Under the pieces are notes generated by a model. It made no database searches. It worked only from the letters and a program-made list of their open reading frames with translations, and had not been told where the DNA came from. The translations under genes and the position numbers were made by a program. Below are positions 1-8,988 of a stretch of 38,942 nucleotides of DNA, one piece after another. The stretch is from UBA6921 sp031363085. GTDB lineage: Bacteria > Pseudomonadota > Gammaproteobacteria > SG8-11. The stretch spans positions 1-38,942 of the forward strand of contig JANLTU010000042.1 of the NCBI GenBank assembly GCA_031363085.1. Reading direction: 5' to 3'. The stretch's first letter is position 1. The number at the start of each line of letters is the position of its first letter.

Positions 1-933
1 GTTAAGCTCGCGCACCACGAAGTCGTGGCGCTCTTTGAACACCTTGCACATGTTGCCGATGAAAGTTTGATCGCCGTCGAGTGCGACCTGGGCGGCGACT
101 TGCGAGATCGAGGTCGGATTCGAGGTGCTCTGCGACTGCACATTTTTCATCGCGTTGATGAGTTTTACCGGCCCCGCCGCATAGCCGATGCGCCAGCCGG
201 TCATTGAATAGGCTTTCGACACACCGTTCAACACGATGGTTTGGTCGTAAAGATCGGGGCAGGTGTTGAGAATATTAACGAACGGCTCTTGCGTCCACAG
301 GATGTGCTCGTACATGTCGTCAGTGGCGACCAGCACCTGCGGATGTTTGCGCAGCACTTCGCCGAGTTGCAGCAGTTCCGCGCGTGTATAGGCCGCGCCG
401 GTGGGATTGGACGGGCTGTTGAGCACGAATAGGCGCGTTTTTTTGGTGATGGCGCGCTCCAGTTGTTCCGGCGTGATCTTGAAACCCTGCTCCACGCCCG
501 CTGTGATAATCACCGGCACACCGTCGGCCAGCAACACCATATCGGGATACGACACCCAATACGGCGCGGGGATGATGACTTCGTCGCCCGGATTCAACAG
601 CGCCTGCGCGAGATTAAAAAAACTCTGCTTGCCGCCGCACGACACCAGCACCTGGTTGAGTTTGTAATCCAGCTTATTTTCGCGCGCGAATTTGTTGACG
701 ATGGCGGTTTTTAATTCCAGTGTGCCGTCCACCGCTGTGTATTTGGTGAAGCCGTCGCGAATCGCTTTGGTCGCCGCGTCTTTGATGTGCTGCGGCGTGT
801 CGAAATCGGGTTCGCCCGCACCCAGGCCGATGATGTCCTTGCCCTGTTTTTGCAGTTCTTGCGCGCGTGCCGTGACCGCCAAAGTGGGCGAGGGTTTGAT
901 GCGTTGCACGCGCTGTGATAGCTGTATGTCCAA
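1..933 (-). CDS. aspC: Aspartate aminotransferase, class I (C-terminus cut by window edge)
   Basis: A PLP-dependent fold-type I aminotransferase, expected to exchange amino groups between aspartate and 2-oxoglutarate in the cytosol. The 311 visible residues begin LDIQLSQRVQRIKPSPTLAV and carry the family landmarks GLGAGEPDFDTP (about 36-47), NSPSNPTG, and the PLP-lysine context GVSKAYSMTGWRIGY with the lysine near residue 240. About 80 C-terminal residues lie off the window. I chose the TTG at 931-933 because a GAGG sits 9 bases upstream and no ATG is in frame near the family's usual N-terminus. It is divergent from uvrB over 97 bp. Class I subfamilies overlap in specificity, so aspartate is the likely but not proven substrate; the symbol denotes function rather than the E. 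coli AspC subgroup. Confidence 0.85.
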   Translation of the reverse strand, partial: MDIQLSQRVQRIKPSPTLAVTARAQELQKQGKDIIGLGAGEPDFDTPQHIKDAATKAIRDGFTKYTAVDGTLELKTAIVNKFARENKLDYKLNQVLVSCGGKQSFFNLAQALLNPGDEVIIPAPYWVSYPDMVLLADGVPVIITAGVEQGFKITPEQLERAITKKTRLFVLNSPSNPTGAAYTRAELLQLGEVLRKHPQVLVATDDMYEHILWTQEPFVNILNTCPDLYDQTIVLNGVSKAYSMTGWRIGYAAGPVKLINAMKNVQSQSTSNPTSISQVAAQVALDGDQTFIGNMCKVFKERHDFVVRELN

Positions 934-1030
934 GCCAATATTCCTCAGAGGATGAATTGCCGTCGGGGGTACACGCACCCTCGGCAAAGGCGTGTAATAT
1001 TACCCAAAACTACCTTGAACCAGAATCCCG

Positions 1031-3043
1031 ATGAGCAAAAACTTCGTACTCGCTGCCGCTTTCGCACCCGCCGGTGACCAGCCCCAGGCGATCCACGGCT
1101 TGCTGGATAATCTGCGCGCCGGCATGCAATACCAAACCCTGCTGGGAGTCACCGGCTCGGGCAAAACCTTCACTATTGCCAACGTGATTCAGGACTTGCA
1201 GCGCCCGACCATTATTCTGGCACACAACAAAACCTTGGCCGCGCAACTGTATGGCGAAATGCGCGAGTTCTTCCCCAAGAATTCGGTGCAATATTTCGTT
1301 TCTTATTACGACTACTACCAGCCCGAAGCCTACGTGCCGTCGACCGACACGTTCATCGACAAGGACTCGTCGATTAACGAGCATATCGAGCAGATGCGTT
1401 TGTCGGCCACCAAGTCGCTGCTGGAGCGGCGCGACAGCATCATCGTCGCCACGGTGTCGGCGATTTACGGTTTGGGTGATCCGCGTTCCTACCTGAACAT
1501 GGTGTTGCATCTGACGCGCGGCGACACCATCGACCAGCGTGCGTTGTTGCGCCGCCTCACCGACATGCAGTATCAGCGCAACGACGTGGAGTTACGACGC
1601 GGCACCTTCCGGGTGCGCGGCGACGTCATCGACGTGTATCCGGCCGAATCCGACAGCGAGGCATTGCGCATCGAATTATTCGACGAGGAAATCGTCAAGC
1701 TCAGCGTGTTCGATCCGCTGACCGGCGAAATTGTCAACGTAGTGCCGCGCTACACCGTGTTCCCGGAAAACCATTACGTCACGCCGCGCCAAACCGTACT
1801 CGATGCCATCGACTACATCAAGCAGGAATTGCGTGAGCGGCTTGAACACTTGTATGCGGCCAACAAGCTGGTCGAAGCGCAACGGCTGGATCAGCGCACG
1901 CGCTTCGATATCGAAATGATGGTGGAGCTGGGTTACTGTTCCGGCATCGAAAATTATTCGCGCTATCTGTCCGGGCGCGCCGCAGGTGAGCCGCCGCCGA
2001 CGCTGATGGATTACCTGCCACGCGATGCGCTGCTGGTGATCGACGAGAGCCATGCGACGGTGCCGCAGTTGGGCGCCATGTACCGCGCCGACCGTTCGCG
2101 CAAGGAAACGCTGGTGGAATATGGCTTCCGTTTGCCGTCGGCGTTGGATAACCGCCCGCTGAAGTTCGAGGAATTCGAGCGGCTGATTCCGCAAACCATT
2201 TTCGTGTCGGCCACTCCGGCGGACTACGAACGCGAACATTCCGGCGCGGTCGTGGAGCAAGTGGTGCGGCCGACCGGCCTGATCGACCCCGTCATTGAAA
2301 TTCGCCCGGCGCTCACGCAGGTCGACGACTTGCTGTCGGAAATCCGCAAACGCACCACACTGGGCGAGCGGGTGCTGGTCACGACTTTAACCAAGCGCAT
2401 GGCCGAGGACTTGACCGATTACATCGGCGATCATGGTGTCAAGGTCCGCTACATGCACTCGGACATCGACACTGTCGAGCGCGTCGAAATTCTGCGCGAC
2501 CTGCGCCTGGGCGTCTTCGACGTGCTGGTGGGCATTAACCTGTTGCGCGAAGGTTTGGATATTCCCGAAGTGTCGCTGGTCGCGATTCTCGACGCCGATA
2601 AAGAAGGTTTTTTACGCTCGGAACGCTCGCTGATCCAAACCATCGGCCGCGCCGCGCGCCACCTCAACGGCCGGGCAATTTTGTACGCGGACCGCGTCAC
2701 CGGTTCGATGCAGCGCGCTATCGACGAAACCGACCGCCGTCGCAGTAAACAAGTCAGCTTCAACACCGAGCACGGCATCACGCCGCGCAGCATCATCAAA
2801 AAAGTGCACGACATCATGGAAAGCGCGTATCCGGGTGCGCCCGGTTCGGCCAAGCAATACGCCAAGGTGGCGGAAGACATGCTCGAATACGCGGTGAGCG
2901 ATCCGCGCAAGTTGGCGCAGAAACTCAAGAAGCTCGAACAACAGATGTACAAGCATGCGCAGAACCTGGAGTTTGAAGAGGCGGCGCAGGTGCGTGACCA
3001 GATCAAACATTTGCGTGAGGCGAATTTGGAATTCGCGTCGTAA
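1031..3043 (+). CDS. uvrB: Excinuclease ABC subunit B
   Basis: The DNA damage-verifying helicase-like subunit of the UvrABC nucleotide excision repair complex. It is 670 residues, the usual length. Visible landmarks are the Walker A motif GVTGSGKT at 39-46, the beta-hairpin region YYDYYQPEAYVP at 92-103, the Walker B/DESH box at 338-341, helicase motifs in the second RecA-like domain (GINLLREGLDIPEVSLVAI) and the C-terminal UVR coiled-coil domain (about 630-668) that contacts UvrC. The ATG at 1031 matches the family start. The ribosome-binding site is weak, and I see no clear LexA box in the 97 bp upstream. A GTAG hairpin begins 14 bases after the stop. Confidence 0.97.
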   Translation: MSKNFVLAAAFAPAGDQPQAIHGLLDNLRAGMQYQTLLGVTGSGKTFTIANVIQDLQRPTIILAHNKTLAAQLYGEMREFFPKNSVQYFVSYYDYYQPEAYVPSTDTFIDKDSSINEHIEQMRLSATKSLLERRDSIIVATVSAIYGLGDPRSYLNMVLHLTRGDTIDQRALLRRLTDMQYQRNDVELRRGTFRVRGDVIDVYPAESDSEALRIELFDEEIVKLSVFDPLTGEIVNVVPRYTVFPENHYVTPRQTVLDAIDYIKQELRERLEHLYAANKLVEAQRLDQRTRFDIEMMVELGYCSGIENYSRYLSGRAAGEPPPTLMDYLPRDALLVIDESHATVPQLGAMYRADRSRKETLVEYGFRLPSALDNRPLKFEEFERLIPQTIFVSATPADYEREHSGAVVEQVVRPTGLIDPVIEIRPALTQVDDLLSEIRKRTTLGERVLVTTLTKRMAEDLTDYIGDHGVKVRYMHSDIDTVERVEILRDLRLGVFDVLVGINLLREGLDIPEVSLVAILDADKEGFLRSERSLIQTIGRAARHLNGRAILYADRVTGSMQRAIDETDRRRSKQVSFNTEHGITPRSIIKKVHDIMESAYPGAPGSAKQYAKVAEDMLEYAVSDPRKLAQKLKKLEQQMYKHAQNLEFEEAAQVRDQIKHLREANLEFAS

Positions 3044-3056
3044 ACTATAACCATGG

Positions 3057-3085
3057 GTAGGGGCGCCGCTCCTTGGCGCTCCTAC
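3057..3085 (+). repeat. REP-like hairpin beginning GTAG, between uvrB and cysS
   Basis: A 29-base imperfect palindrome: an 11-base arm starting GTAGGGGCGCC, a 7-base loop, and the complementary arm GGCGCTCCTAC (one G-T wobble). It fills most of the uvrB-cysS gap. The GTAG foot is the tetranucleotide known to be recognised by REP-associated transposases in E. coli. Its arm sequence differs from the GTGGGC-type hairpins elsewhere in the window, so it may be a second subfamily. Confidence 0.7.
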
Positions 3086-3112
3086 CAAATAAAATCAACC
3101 AAGAGCCACGGC

Positions 3113-4579
3113 ATGCTGCACATCCACAACACCCTTACGCGCAAAAAAGAATTGTTCACGCCCATCGATCCAAACCACGTACGCCTGTACGTGTGTGGCA
3201 TGACGCTCTACGACTTCTGCCACATCGGCCACGCCCGCGTGATGGTGGTGTACGACGTAGTCGCGCGCTACCTGCGCAAGATTTACGGTGACCAACACGT
3301 GACCTACGTGCGCAACATCACCGATATCGAAGACAAGATCATCAAGCGCGCCCATGAAAACGGCGAAGCATATACCACGCTCACGCAACGCTTCATTGAC
3401 GAGATGAACCACGATGCGCAGGCGCTGGGGGTGATACCGCCAGACCAGGAACCGCGCGCAACCGGATTTATCAGCGAAATCGTTGCGATGATCGAAACCT
3501 TGGTCAAGAACGGGTACGCTTATCCGGCGCAGAACCATGACGTGTACTACGACGTGAGCAAATTTTCCGGCTATGGAAAATTATCCGGCAAGCACACCGA
3601 AGATTTGCGCTCGGGTGCGCGTGTCGAAGTCGACGAGGCCAAAGACGACCCGCTCGACTTTGTACTCTGGAAAGCCGCCAAACCCGGCGAACCGAGCTGG
3701 GATTCACCGTGGGGTAAAGGCCGCCCTGGCTGGCACATCGAATGCTCGGTGATGGCGACCAAATGCCTGGGCAATCACTTCGACCTGCACGGCGGCGGCA
3801 TGGATTTGCAATTCCCGCATCACGAAAACGAAATCGCCCAAAGCGAAGGCGCCACAGGTTGCCAATTTGTCAACGTCTGGATGCACAACGGCTTCGTGCG
3901 TATCAACGAAGAAAAAATGTCGAAGTCGCTGGGCAATTTCTTCACCGTGCGTGAGGTGCTCAAGGTCTACGATCCGGAAGTGGTGCGCTTCTTTCTTTTG
4001 GCCAGCCACTACCGCAGCCCGCTGGACTATTCAGACAAGAATCTGGATGCGGCGAAGGCGGCATTGACGACTTTGTACACGGCGTTGCGCGGATTAGACG
4101 TGCGCACCAGTGCGCACGTCGCGCCCTACGAACAGGAAGATACGTATGCGCGGCGCTTCTTCGCTGCGATGGACGACGACTTCAATACAGCGGGTGCGAT
4201 GGCAGTCCTTTTCGAAATGGCAAGGGAGATTAATCGTCTAGTGACGGATAACAAAAAAGACGAGGCTGGTAATTTGGCTCTTCGCTTAAAGAGTATGGGT
4301 GAAGTGCTTGGTTTTCTAAAGCAAGACCCTGTTCAATACTTGCAGAGAGGTGTGCCGCAGACACGTGTGTGGGTGGCAAGCGGTGGAATAAAAATTGGTG
4401 GTTCCGCAAATATAGAATATGACCCGTCTCCTGAAACCATTAAGGGATTTATAGAGCAACGAACCACTGCACGTCAGGCAAAGAACTTTGCAGAGTCTGA
4501 CCGCATTAGAGACCAATTGAAGGCTTATGGGATTCTCTTGGAAGACGGTCCACAGGGAACGACATGGCGACGATTGTAG
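3113..4579 (+). CDS. cysS: Cysteinyl-tRNA synthetase
   Basis: A class I aminoacyl-tRNA synthetase charging tRNA-Cys in the cytosol. It shows HIGH at 37-40 (in FCHIGHAR), a zinc-ligand cysteine in YVCGMT (C28), GRPGWHIECS, the GGGMDLQFPHHENE block and KMSKS at 268-272. It is 488 residues, longer than the usual ~460, with an unusual stretch between QDPVQYLQ and the conserved EQRTTARQAKNFAESDRIRD near the C-terminus. I chose ATG 3113; the in-frame upstream start at 3053 would translate the REP hairpin as protein. From about 4200 to the stop, GC drops to roughly 46% with ATA, AGA and AAT codons that are rare upstream, suggesting the 3' end was exchanged. The stop codon TAG is part of the next GTAG repeat. 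Confidence 0.96.
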   Translation: MLHIHNTLTRKKELFTPIDPNHVRLYVCGMTLYDFCHIGHARVMVVYDVVARYLRKIYGDQHVTYVRNITDIEDKIIKRAHENGEAYTTLTQRFIDEMNHDAQALGVIPPDQEPRATGFISEIVAMIETLVKNGYAYPAQNHDVYYDVSKFSGYGKLSGKHTEDLRSGARVEVDEAKDDPLDFVLWKAAKPGEPSWDSPWGKGRPGWHIECSVMATKCLGNHFDLHGGGMDLQFPHHENEIAQSEGATGCQFVNVWMHNGFVRINEEKMSKSLGNFFTVREVLKVYDPEVVRFFLLASHYRSPLDYSDKNLDAAKAALTTLYTALRGLDVRTSAHVAPYEQEDTYARRFFAAMDDDFNTAGAMAVLFEMAREINRLVTDNKKDEAGNLALRLKSMGEVLGFLKQDPVQYLQRGVPQTRVWVASGGIKIGGSANIEYDPSPETIKGFIEQRTTARQAKNFAESDRIRDQLKAYGILLEDGPQGTTWRRL

Positions 4580-4596
4580 GGTGGGCACTGCCCACC
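4576..4596 (+). repeat. REP hairpin (GTAG + GTGGGC palindrome) overlapping cysS stop
   Basis: GTAG followed by the palindrome GGTGGGCACTGCCCACC. The TAG of GTAG at 4577-4579 is the cysS stop codon, so the repeat begins inside the gene. It lies 28 bases upstream of the RAYT gene and points toward it. Inverted partners lie just beyond the RAYT. Confidence 0.85.
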
Positions 4597-4623
4597 GATT
4601 GCCGTTTTTGAGACACAACCACG

Positions 4624-5175
4624 ATGTCCAACTACCGACGTGCGCAAGTTCACGGTGGAACGTATTTCTTCACTATCGTCACCCACCAACGGCGCCCGCT
4701 ATTGACCAGCCCTGAGTCGCGCACCGCACTGCGTGCCGCGATTGAAGAAACACGGCTACAGCATCCCTTCCAAATTGACACGTGGGTATTGCTCCCTGAC
4801 CATCTGCATACGATTTGGACGTTACCGGACGGTGATGCGGATTACCCAAAACGCTGGGGGCTGATCAAAGCGCTATTCACCAAACAGGTGAAATCAAAAT
4901 ATCACGACCCGCTCCGCATGAATGATTCGAAACAGCGCAAGCGTGAAAGCACTGTCTGGCAACGTCGCTATTGGGAGCATCAGATTCGCGACGATGCGGA
5001 TTTTCAGCGACATGTGGATTACATTCATTACAACCCGGTAAAACATAGATTGGTGAAGAGTGTGCGCGATTGGCCGCACTCGACGTTTCACAATTTTGTC
5101 GAGCGCGGTGTGTATCTTCCGGCCTGGGGCGGGGTGGTTGAAAATGAGACGGATAAAGATGGTTTTGGGGAGTGA
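4624..5175 (+). CDS. REP-associated tyrosine transposase (RAYT, Y1/IS200-like)
   Basis: A 183-residue Y1-type HUH transposase of the REP-associated class, which nicks and joins single-stranded hairpin DNA. It has the N-terminal strand GGTYFFTIVTHQRRPLL, the metal-binding HUH motif HLH at 60-62 (in LLPDHLHTIW) and the catalytic tyrosine region YIHYNPVKHRLV, with Y133 the likely nucleophile. The length is right for a complete RAYT. It is flanked by one GTAG hairpin upstream (4576) and two downstream (5178-5198 inverted, 5229-5248 direct), the classic arrangement of a RAYT with its own REPs. RAYTs are usually single-copy, domesticated genes; whether this one is active cannot be told from the sequence. 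Confidence 0.9.
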   Translation: MSNYRRAQVHGGTYFFTIVTHQRRPLLTSPESRTALRAAIEETRLQHPFQIDTWVLLPDHLHTIWTLPDGDADYPKRWGLIKALFTKQVKSKYHDPLRMNDSKQRKRESTVWQRRYWEHQIRDDADFQRHVDYIHYNPVKHRLVKSVRDWPHSTFHNFVERGVYLPAWGGVVENETDKDGFGE

Positions 5176-5177
5176 AT

Positions 5178-5198
5178 GGTGGGCAATGCCCACCCTAC
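5178..5198 (-). repeat. REP hairpin, inverted, just after the RAYT
   Basis: Read on the minus strand it is GTAG followed by GGTGGGCATTGCCCACC, almost identical to the copy at 4576-4596. Together the two form inverted brackets around the transposase gene. Confidence 0.85.
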
Positions 5199-5228
5199 CC
5201 GCAGCAGAATCCAACCGCACTGGCGCAG

Positions 5229-5248
5229 GTAGGATGGGCATTGCCCAC
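5229..5248 (+). repeat. REP hairpin, direct, second copy downstream of the RAYT
   Basis: GTAG followed by GATGGGCATTGCCCACAC. With the inverted copy ending at 5198 it forms a back-to-back pair separated by 30 bases, as in bacterial interspersed mosaic elements. Confidence 0.8.
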
Positions 5249-5281
5249 ACTCAGGGTGTCGACAGTAGAGCCGTGAGCTCG

Positions 5282-6205
5282 TTATTCCCGATGCAACACG
5301 TCATCAATGACTTTGCGCTTTAAATGCGGCGCAAACAGTTCGATGAACGCGTACATATAGCCGCGCAGGTATTTGCCGCGATGCAGGCCGATGTGGGTGG
5401 TGTTGGACGCGAATAAATGGCTGGCGTCAAGGCTGCGCAGACCGGTGTCACGTTTCGAGTCGAAGGCCATTTTAGCCAGGATGCCGATGCCCAGGCCAAG
5501 TTCGACGTAGGTTTTGATTACGTCGGAGTCCATGGCGGTGAGTGCCATGTTGGTCTTCAGATTCTTGTCGGTGAAGGCTTTGTTGATCAGCGAGCGGCCT
5601 GCAAACGAGTAGTCGTAGGTGATCAACGGAAATTCGACCAAGCGCTCAAGGGTCAGTTCGCGATCTTTTAGCAGCGGATGCTCGGGCGGCGTCACCACGC
5701 AAAAATCCCATTTGTGGCAGGCCATCGTCACCAGTGCTTTATGCATGTGGGCGGTCTCGCTGGCGATGGCAAGATCAGCGACGCCCATCATCACCATTTC
5801 GGAAATCTGTTCCGGGTTGCCTTGATGGATGCGCAGGCGCACGTCCGGATAGCGTTCCTTGAAGGCTTTGATCGCAGGCGGCAGCGCGTATTGTGCTTGT
5901 GTGTGCGTGGTCGCAAGCGAGAACAGCCCTTGGTCTTCTTTGGTGAATTCGTTGCCGATTTGTTTGATGTATTCAACTTCGCGCAACACCGCCTCGGCGC
6001 GTTCCAAAATGACTTTGCCTGGTTGCGTCACCGCGACAAAACGCTTGCCGTTGCGTTCGAAGATTTTGACTTTCAGTTCCTGTTCGAGCAGACGAATCTG
6101 TGTGCTGATACCGGGTTGCGCTGTGTGCAGCAGCTCTGCCACCGCCGACACATTCAGTCCACGTCGCGCGACTTCGCAGATGTACTGCAGTTGCCTTAAT
6201 TTCAT
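5282..6205 (-). CDS. cysB: LysR-type regulator CysB
   Basis: A LysR-family activator of sulfur assimilation and cysteine biosynthesis, whose usual effector is N-acetylserine/O-acetylserine. The 307 residues start MKLRQLQYICEVARRGLNVS; a winged helix-turn-helix occupies about 1-60 (LLHTAQPGISTQIRLLEQEL). The effector pocket signature ATTHTQAQYALP gives T100, T102 and Q103, the same numbering as in E. coli CysB. It is slightly shorter than E. coli CysB (324) at the C-terminus. An ORF extends about 98 codons upstream, but ATG 6205 is the family start. It is followed by REP hairpins and preceded by the glnD terminator, so it has its own transcript. A Cbl-type paralog is the alternative. Confidence 0.9.
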   Translation of the reverse strand: MKLRQLQYICEVARRGLNVSAVAELLHTAQPGISTQIRLLEQELKVKIFERNGKRFVAVTQPGKVILERAEAVLREVEYIKQIGNEFTKEDQGLFSLATTHTQAQYALPPAIKAFKERYPDVRLRIHQGNPEQISEMVMMGVADLAIASETAHMHKALVTMACHKWDFCVVTPPEHPLLKDRELTLERLVEFPLITYDYSFAGRSLINKAFTDKNLKTNMALTAMDSDVIKTYVELGLGIGILAKMAFDSKRDTGLRSLDASHLFASNTTHIGLHRGKYLRGYMYAFIELFAPHLKRKVIDDVLHRE

Positions 6206-6296
6206 AGTCTGGTCTCGATGTACATGCCGGATCAACACGTGACAAGTGCAGACGCCACGAACAAACCTTGAGGTCGGACTCTGTATCGACAGTTTG

Positions 6297-6331
6297 TAAA
6301 AAGAATTAAGCGCCCGGCCAAACCGAGGCGC
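6297..6331 (-). terminator. Rho-independent terminator of glnD
   Basis: On the minus strand, just after the glnD stop: arms GCGCC-T-CGG and CCG-GGCGC with loop TTTGG (8 pairs, one bulge), followed by TTAATTCTTTTT. Position and T-tract fit termination of glnD before the cysB promoter. Confidence 0.8.
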
Positions 6332-6345
6332 TGTGCACGGCAGGG

Positions 6346-8988
6346 TTAGGTTGCGATGGAGGCGCGAATGGCCGCAGCGAGTTGCGTGCGCCGCTGCGCG
6401 TCGTCGAGGGGTTGGTTGTGATCGTCGGTGATGTAGAAAATATCTTCGACGCGTTCGCCGAGGGTGGCGATCTTGGCATTTTTCAGGCGCACATTGCATT
6501 TGATCAGCGCCTGGCTGATTTGCGCAAGCAGGCCGGGCCGGTCGGTGGTGACCACTTCCATCAGCGTGCGCGCGTGCGCCGGCTCGTCGCTGAAATTGAT
6601 CTGGGTGGGGATGGTGAACTGTTTGAGCTGGCGCGGCACGTGCCGTTTTGCGGCGTGGGCTTGGGAGCCATGTTTAGACAAGGAGCGACTCACGGTGTCG
6701 ACGATTTCGCGCAGGCGTGTCGGGTGGTTGATGGGTGCGCCAGATTCCTCCAGCACCGTGTAGGTGTCGAGGGTGTAGCGGTCGAGCGTGGAGATGATGC
6801 GCGCGTCGACAATGTTCAGACCGAGCTGATCCAGTGCGTGCGTGACGGTGGCAAATAAAAAATCGCGGTCGGCAGTGTAAATAAAAATGGCAGTGCCGCC
6901 GCGCCCATCCTGGCCCTGTGACTGGATCAGCACCAGCGGGGCCGTGCGGTCGACATGTTGCAAAATGGCCTGGGTATGCCACACGACACGCTCAGCGGAG
7001 TAGCGCTGAAAATAGTCGGCGCCGAAGTTGCCCCACACGCGCTCGACCGGGTCTTGTGGTACGCCCAAGCCTTGCAGCAAACGCAACGCTTCGCTGCGCG
7101 TTTCGCGCACGATTTCACTTTGGTCAAGCAGGTTGTCCAGCCCACGGCGGAAGGCGCGCGAGGTGGCGAGATACAGCTCCCACAGCAGTGAGTCTTTCCA
7201 GGAGTTCCATAAAGTCGGATTGGTCGCACGGATGTCGGCCACCGTGAGCAGATATAAATAATCGAGCGCGGTTTGATTGCCTGCCAGCTTGGCAAAGCTG
7301 TTAACGACATCGCTGTCGCTGATGTCTTTGCGTTGGGCCGTTGTTGACATTAAGAGGTGATGCCTTACCAACCACACCAGCAGACGGGTGTCGAATTCAC
7401 TCAAGCCGTGTGCGTGCGCGAACGCGCGCGCTTCCTCGCCGCCCAGTTCGGAATGATCGCCGCCGCGACCTTTGGCGATGTCGTGAAACAATCCGGCCAG
7501 GTACAGCACTTCGGGTTTGGGAATGCGCTGGATGAGCTCGCTGCACATCGGTAATTCGTGCGCGAATTCCGGTACCGTCATGCGGCGCAAATTGCGCACC
7601 ACGAACAAAGTGTGTTCGTCGACGGTGTAGTGGTGAAACAGGTCGTGCTGCATTTGTCCGACGATGTGCCCGAAGGCCGGTAAATAGGCAGCGAGCACGC
7701 CGTAGCGATTCATGCGGCGCAGCTCGTGGGTGAGTCCGTGCGGCTGGCGCAGCAGTTCCATGAACAGGCTGCGGCAGCGTAAATCGTTGCGAAATTGCTC
7801 GTCGATCAAGCCGCGATGGCTGCGAATCAGCCGAATAGTTTGCGCGCGCACGCCCTTGATTTCCTGGTGTTGTGCGCGCAGCAAAAAAATTTCCAGCAAG
7901 GCGAACGGGTAGCGTTTAAAGACCCCCTCGTGCGCCACTTCGATGAAGCCGTTGCGGGTCTGAAAGCGCTTGTTGATCGGGATCGGCGCGGCGGCCACAT
8001 CGCCCAGAATGGCTTCGTCAAACAATTGCAGTAGCATTTCGTTGAGCCGGTTCAGCTCCATCACCGTGCGGTAGTAGCGCTTCATGAACGCCTCAACGGC
8101 AAGCCGCCCGCCCTCTTCGCTGTAGCCGAAATGTTTGGCGAGCGTGCGCTGGTGATCAAACGACAGCCGGTCCTCGCGCCGCCCGGCCAGCGTGTGCAAA
8201 CCAAAGCGTACGTTCCACAGAAATTTCTGGCCGTCGTTCAGCGCGCTGAATTCGTCTTCGCTGAGAAAACCATGCGCCACCAAGTCATGCAAAGTACTGG
8301 CACCGAAGTGGCGTTTGGCGACCCAACCGATCATCTGAATATCGCGCAGACCGCCGGGGCCTTCTTTGATATTGGGTTCGAGGTTGTAGGAGGTGTCGTG
8401 AAATTTATGGTGGCGCGCGACTTGTTCGGCGAGCTTGGCGGCAAAGAAATCTTTGCTTGGCCACACCTGCTGCGGCCCCACGGCGGACAACATCTGATCG
8501 TAGAGCGTCTGCGGCCCGCACAACCGGCGCGATTCCATCAGGTTAGTGGCCGTGGTTACGTCGGCGCGCGCTTCGTCGACGCACACCGCAACGCTGCGCA
8601 CGCTGTGGCCGATCTGCAAACCGATGTCCCACAGAAACGTGACGAACTGTTCCAGGCTGGCGCGAATCGTATCGTCGACGCGCTCGGGCACCAGTACCGA
8701 AATGTCAATATCGGAGTGCGGATGCAATTCGCCGCGCCCGTAACCACCGACCGCGATCAGCGCGCATTGCGGCGTAGCGACCAGCCGTGCAAAGGCGCGC
8801 GTCAATAACGCGTCAATCAATCCGGCACGCGCATACACCAAAGGCTCCGCATCGCTACCGTTTTCGAAACGGCTTTGTAACACCTGTTGCCCGGCCTGCA
8901 ACGCATGCCGGAACACGCTCAGCGCATTCGGCGTGCCGGCCAGCGCACGCTCAAAAGCAGCAGCATCGAAAATGGCGGAGTCGTTCAT
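6346..8988 (-). CDS. glnD: Bifunctional PII uridylyltransferase/uridylyl-removing enzyme
   Basis: The glutamine sensor that adds UMP to PII proteins at low glutamine and removes it at high glutamine, controlling nitrogen assimilation. It is 880 residues (E. coli 890). The nucleotidyltransferase motif GGYGRGELHPHSDIDISVL is at 81-99 with metal aspartates D93 and D95; the HD domain (LFHDIAKGRGGDHSELG) has H502/D503; two ACT domains form the last ~190 residues (for example VTTDRPGLLAQISQALI). ATG 8988 gives the family N-terminus MNDSAIFDAAAFERAL; the open frame upstream to 9354 runs through a repeat-bearing spacer and is not coding. It has its own terminator. Its neighbour map is in the same direction, as in many gammaproteobacteria. 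Confidence 0.95.
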   Translation of the reverse strand: MNDSAIFDAAAFERALAGTPNALSVFRHALQAGQQVLQSRFENGSDAEPLVYARAGLIDALLTRAFARLVATPQCALIAVGGYGRGELHPHSDIDISVLVPERVDDTIRASLEQFVTFLWDIGLQIGHSVRSVAVCVDEARADVTTATNLMESRRLCGPQTLYDQMLSAVGPQQVWPSKDFFAAKLAEQVARHHKFHDTSYNLEPNIKEGPGGLRDIQMIGWVAKRHFGASTLHDLVAHGFLSEDEFSALNDGQKFLWNVRFGLHTLAGRREDRLSFDHQRTLAKHFGYSEEGGRLAVEAFMKRYYRTVMELNRLNEMLLQLFDEAILGDVAAAPIPINKRFQTRNGFIEVAHEGVFKRYPFALLEIFLLRAQHQEIKGVRAQTIRLIRSHRGLIDEQFRNDLRCRSLFMELLRQPHGLTHELRRMNRYGVLAAYLPAFGHIVGQMQHDLFHHYTVDEHTLFVVRNLRRMTVPEFAHELPMCSELIQRIPKPEVLYLAGLFHDIAKGRGGDHSELGGEEARAFAHAHGLSEFDTRLLVWLVRHHLLMSTTAQRKDISDSDVVNSFAKLAGNQTALDYLYLLTVADIRATNPTLWNSWKDSLLWELYLATSRAFRRGLDNLLDQSEIVRETRSEALRLLQGLGVPQDPVERVWGNFGADYFQRYSAERVVWHTQAILQHVDRTAPLVLIQSQGQDGRGGTAIFIYTADRDFLFATVTHALDQLGLNIVDARIISTLDRYTLDTYTVLEESGAPINHPTRLREIVDTVSRSLSKHGSQAHAAKRHVPRQLKQFTIPTQINFSDEPAHARTLMEVVTTDRPGLLAQISQALIKCNVRLKNAKIATLGERVEDIFYITDDHNQPLDDAQRRTQLAAAIRASIAT

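Noticed and set aside
934..1030. LexA (SOS) box before uvrB
   Set aside because: No CTGT-N8-ACAG type palindrome in the gap; only a possible TAATAT -10 without a -35.
1676..2260. Minus-strand frame opposite uvrB
   Set aside because: Shadow frame; no family motifs and an unnatural residue mix.
3053..3112. Longer cysS start at 3053
   Set aside because: It would translate the REP hairpin; the family N-terminus begins at ATG 3113.
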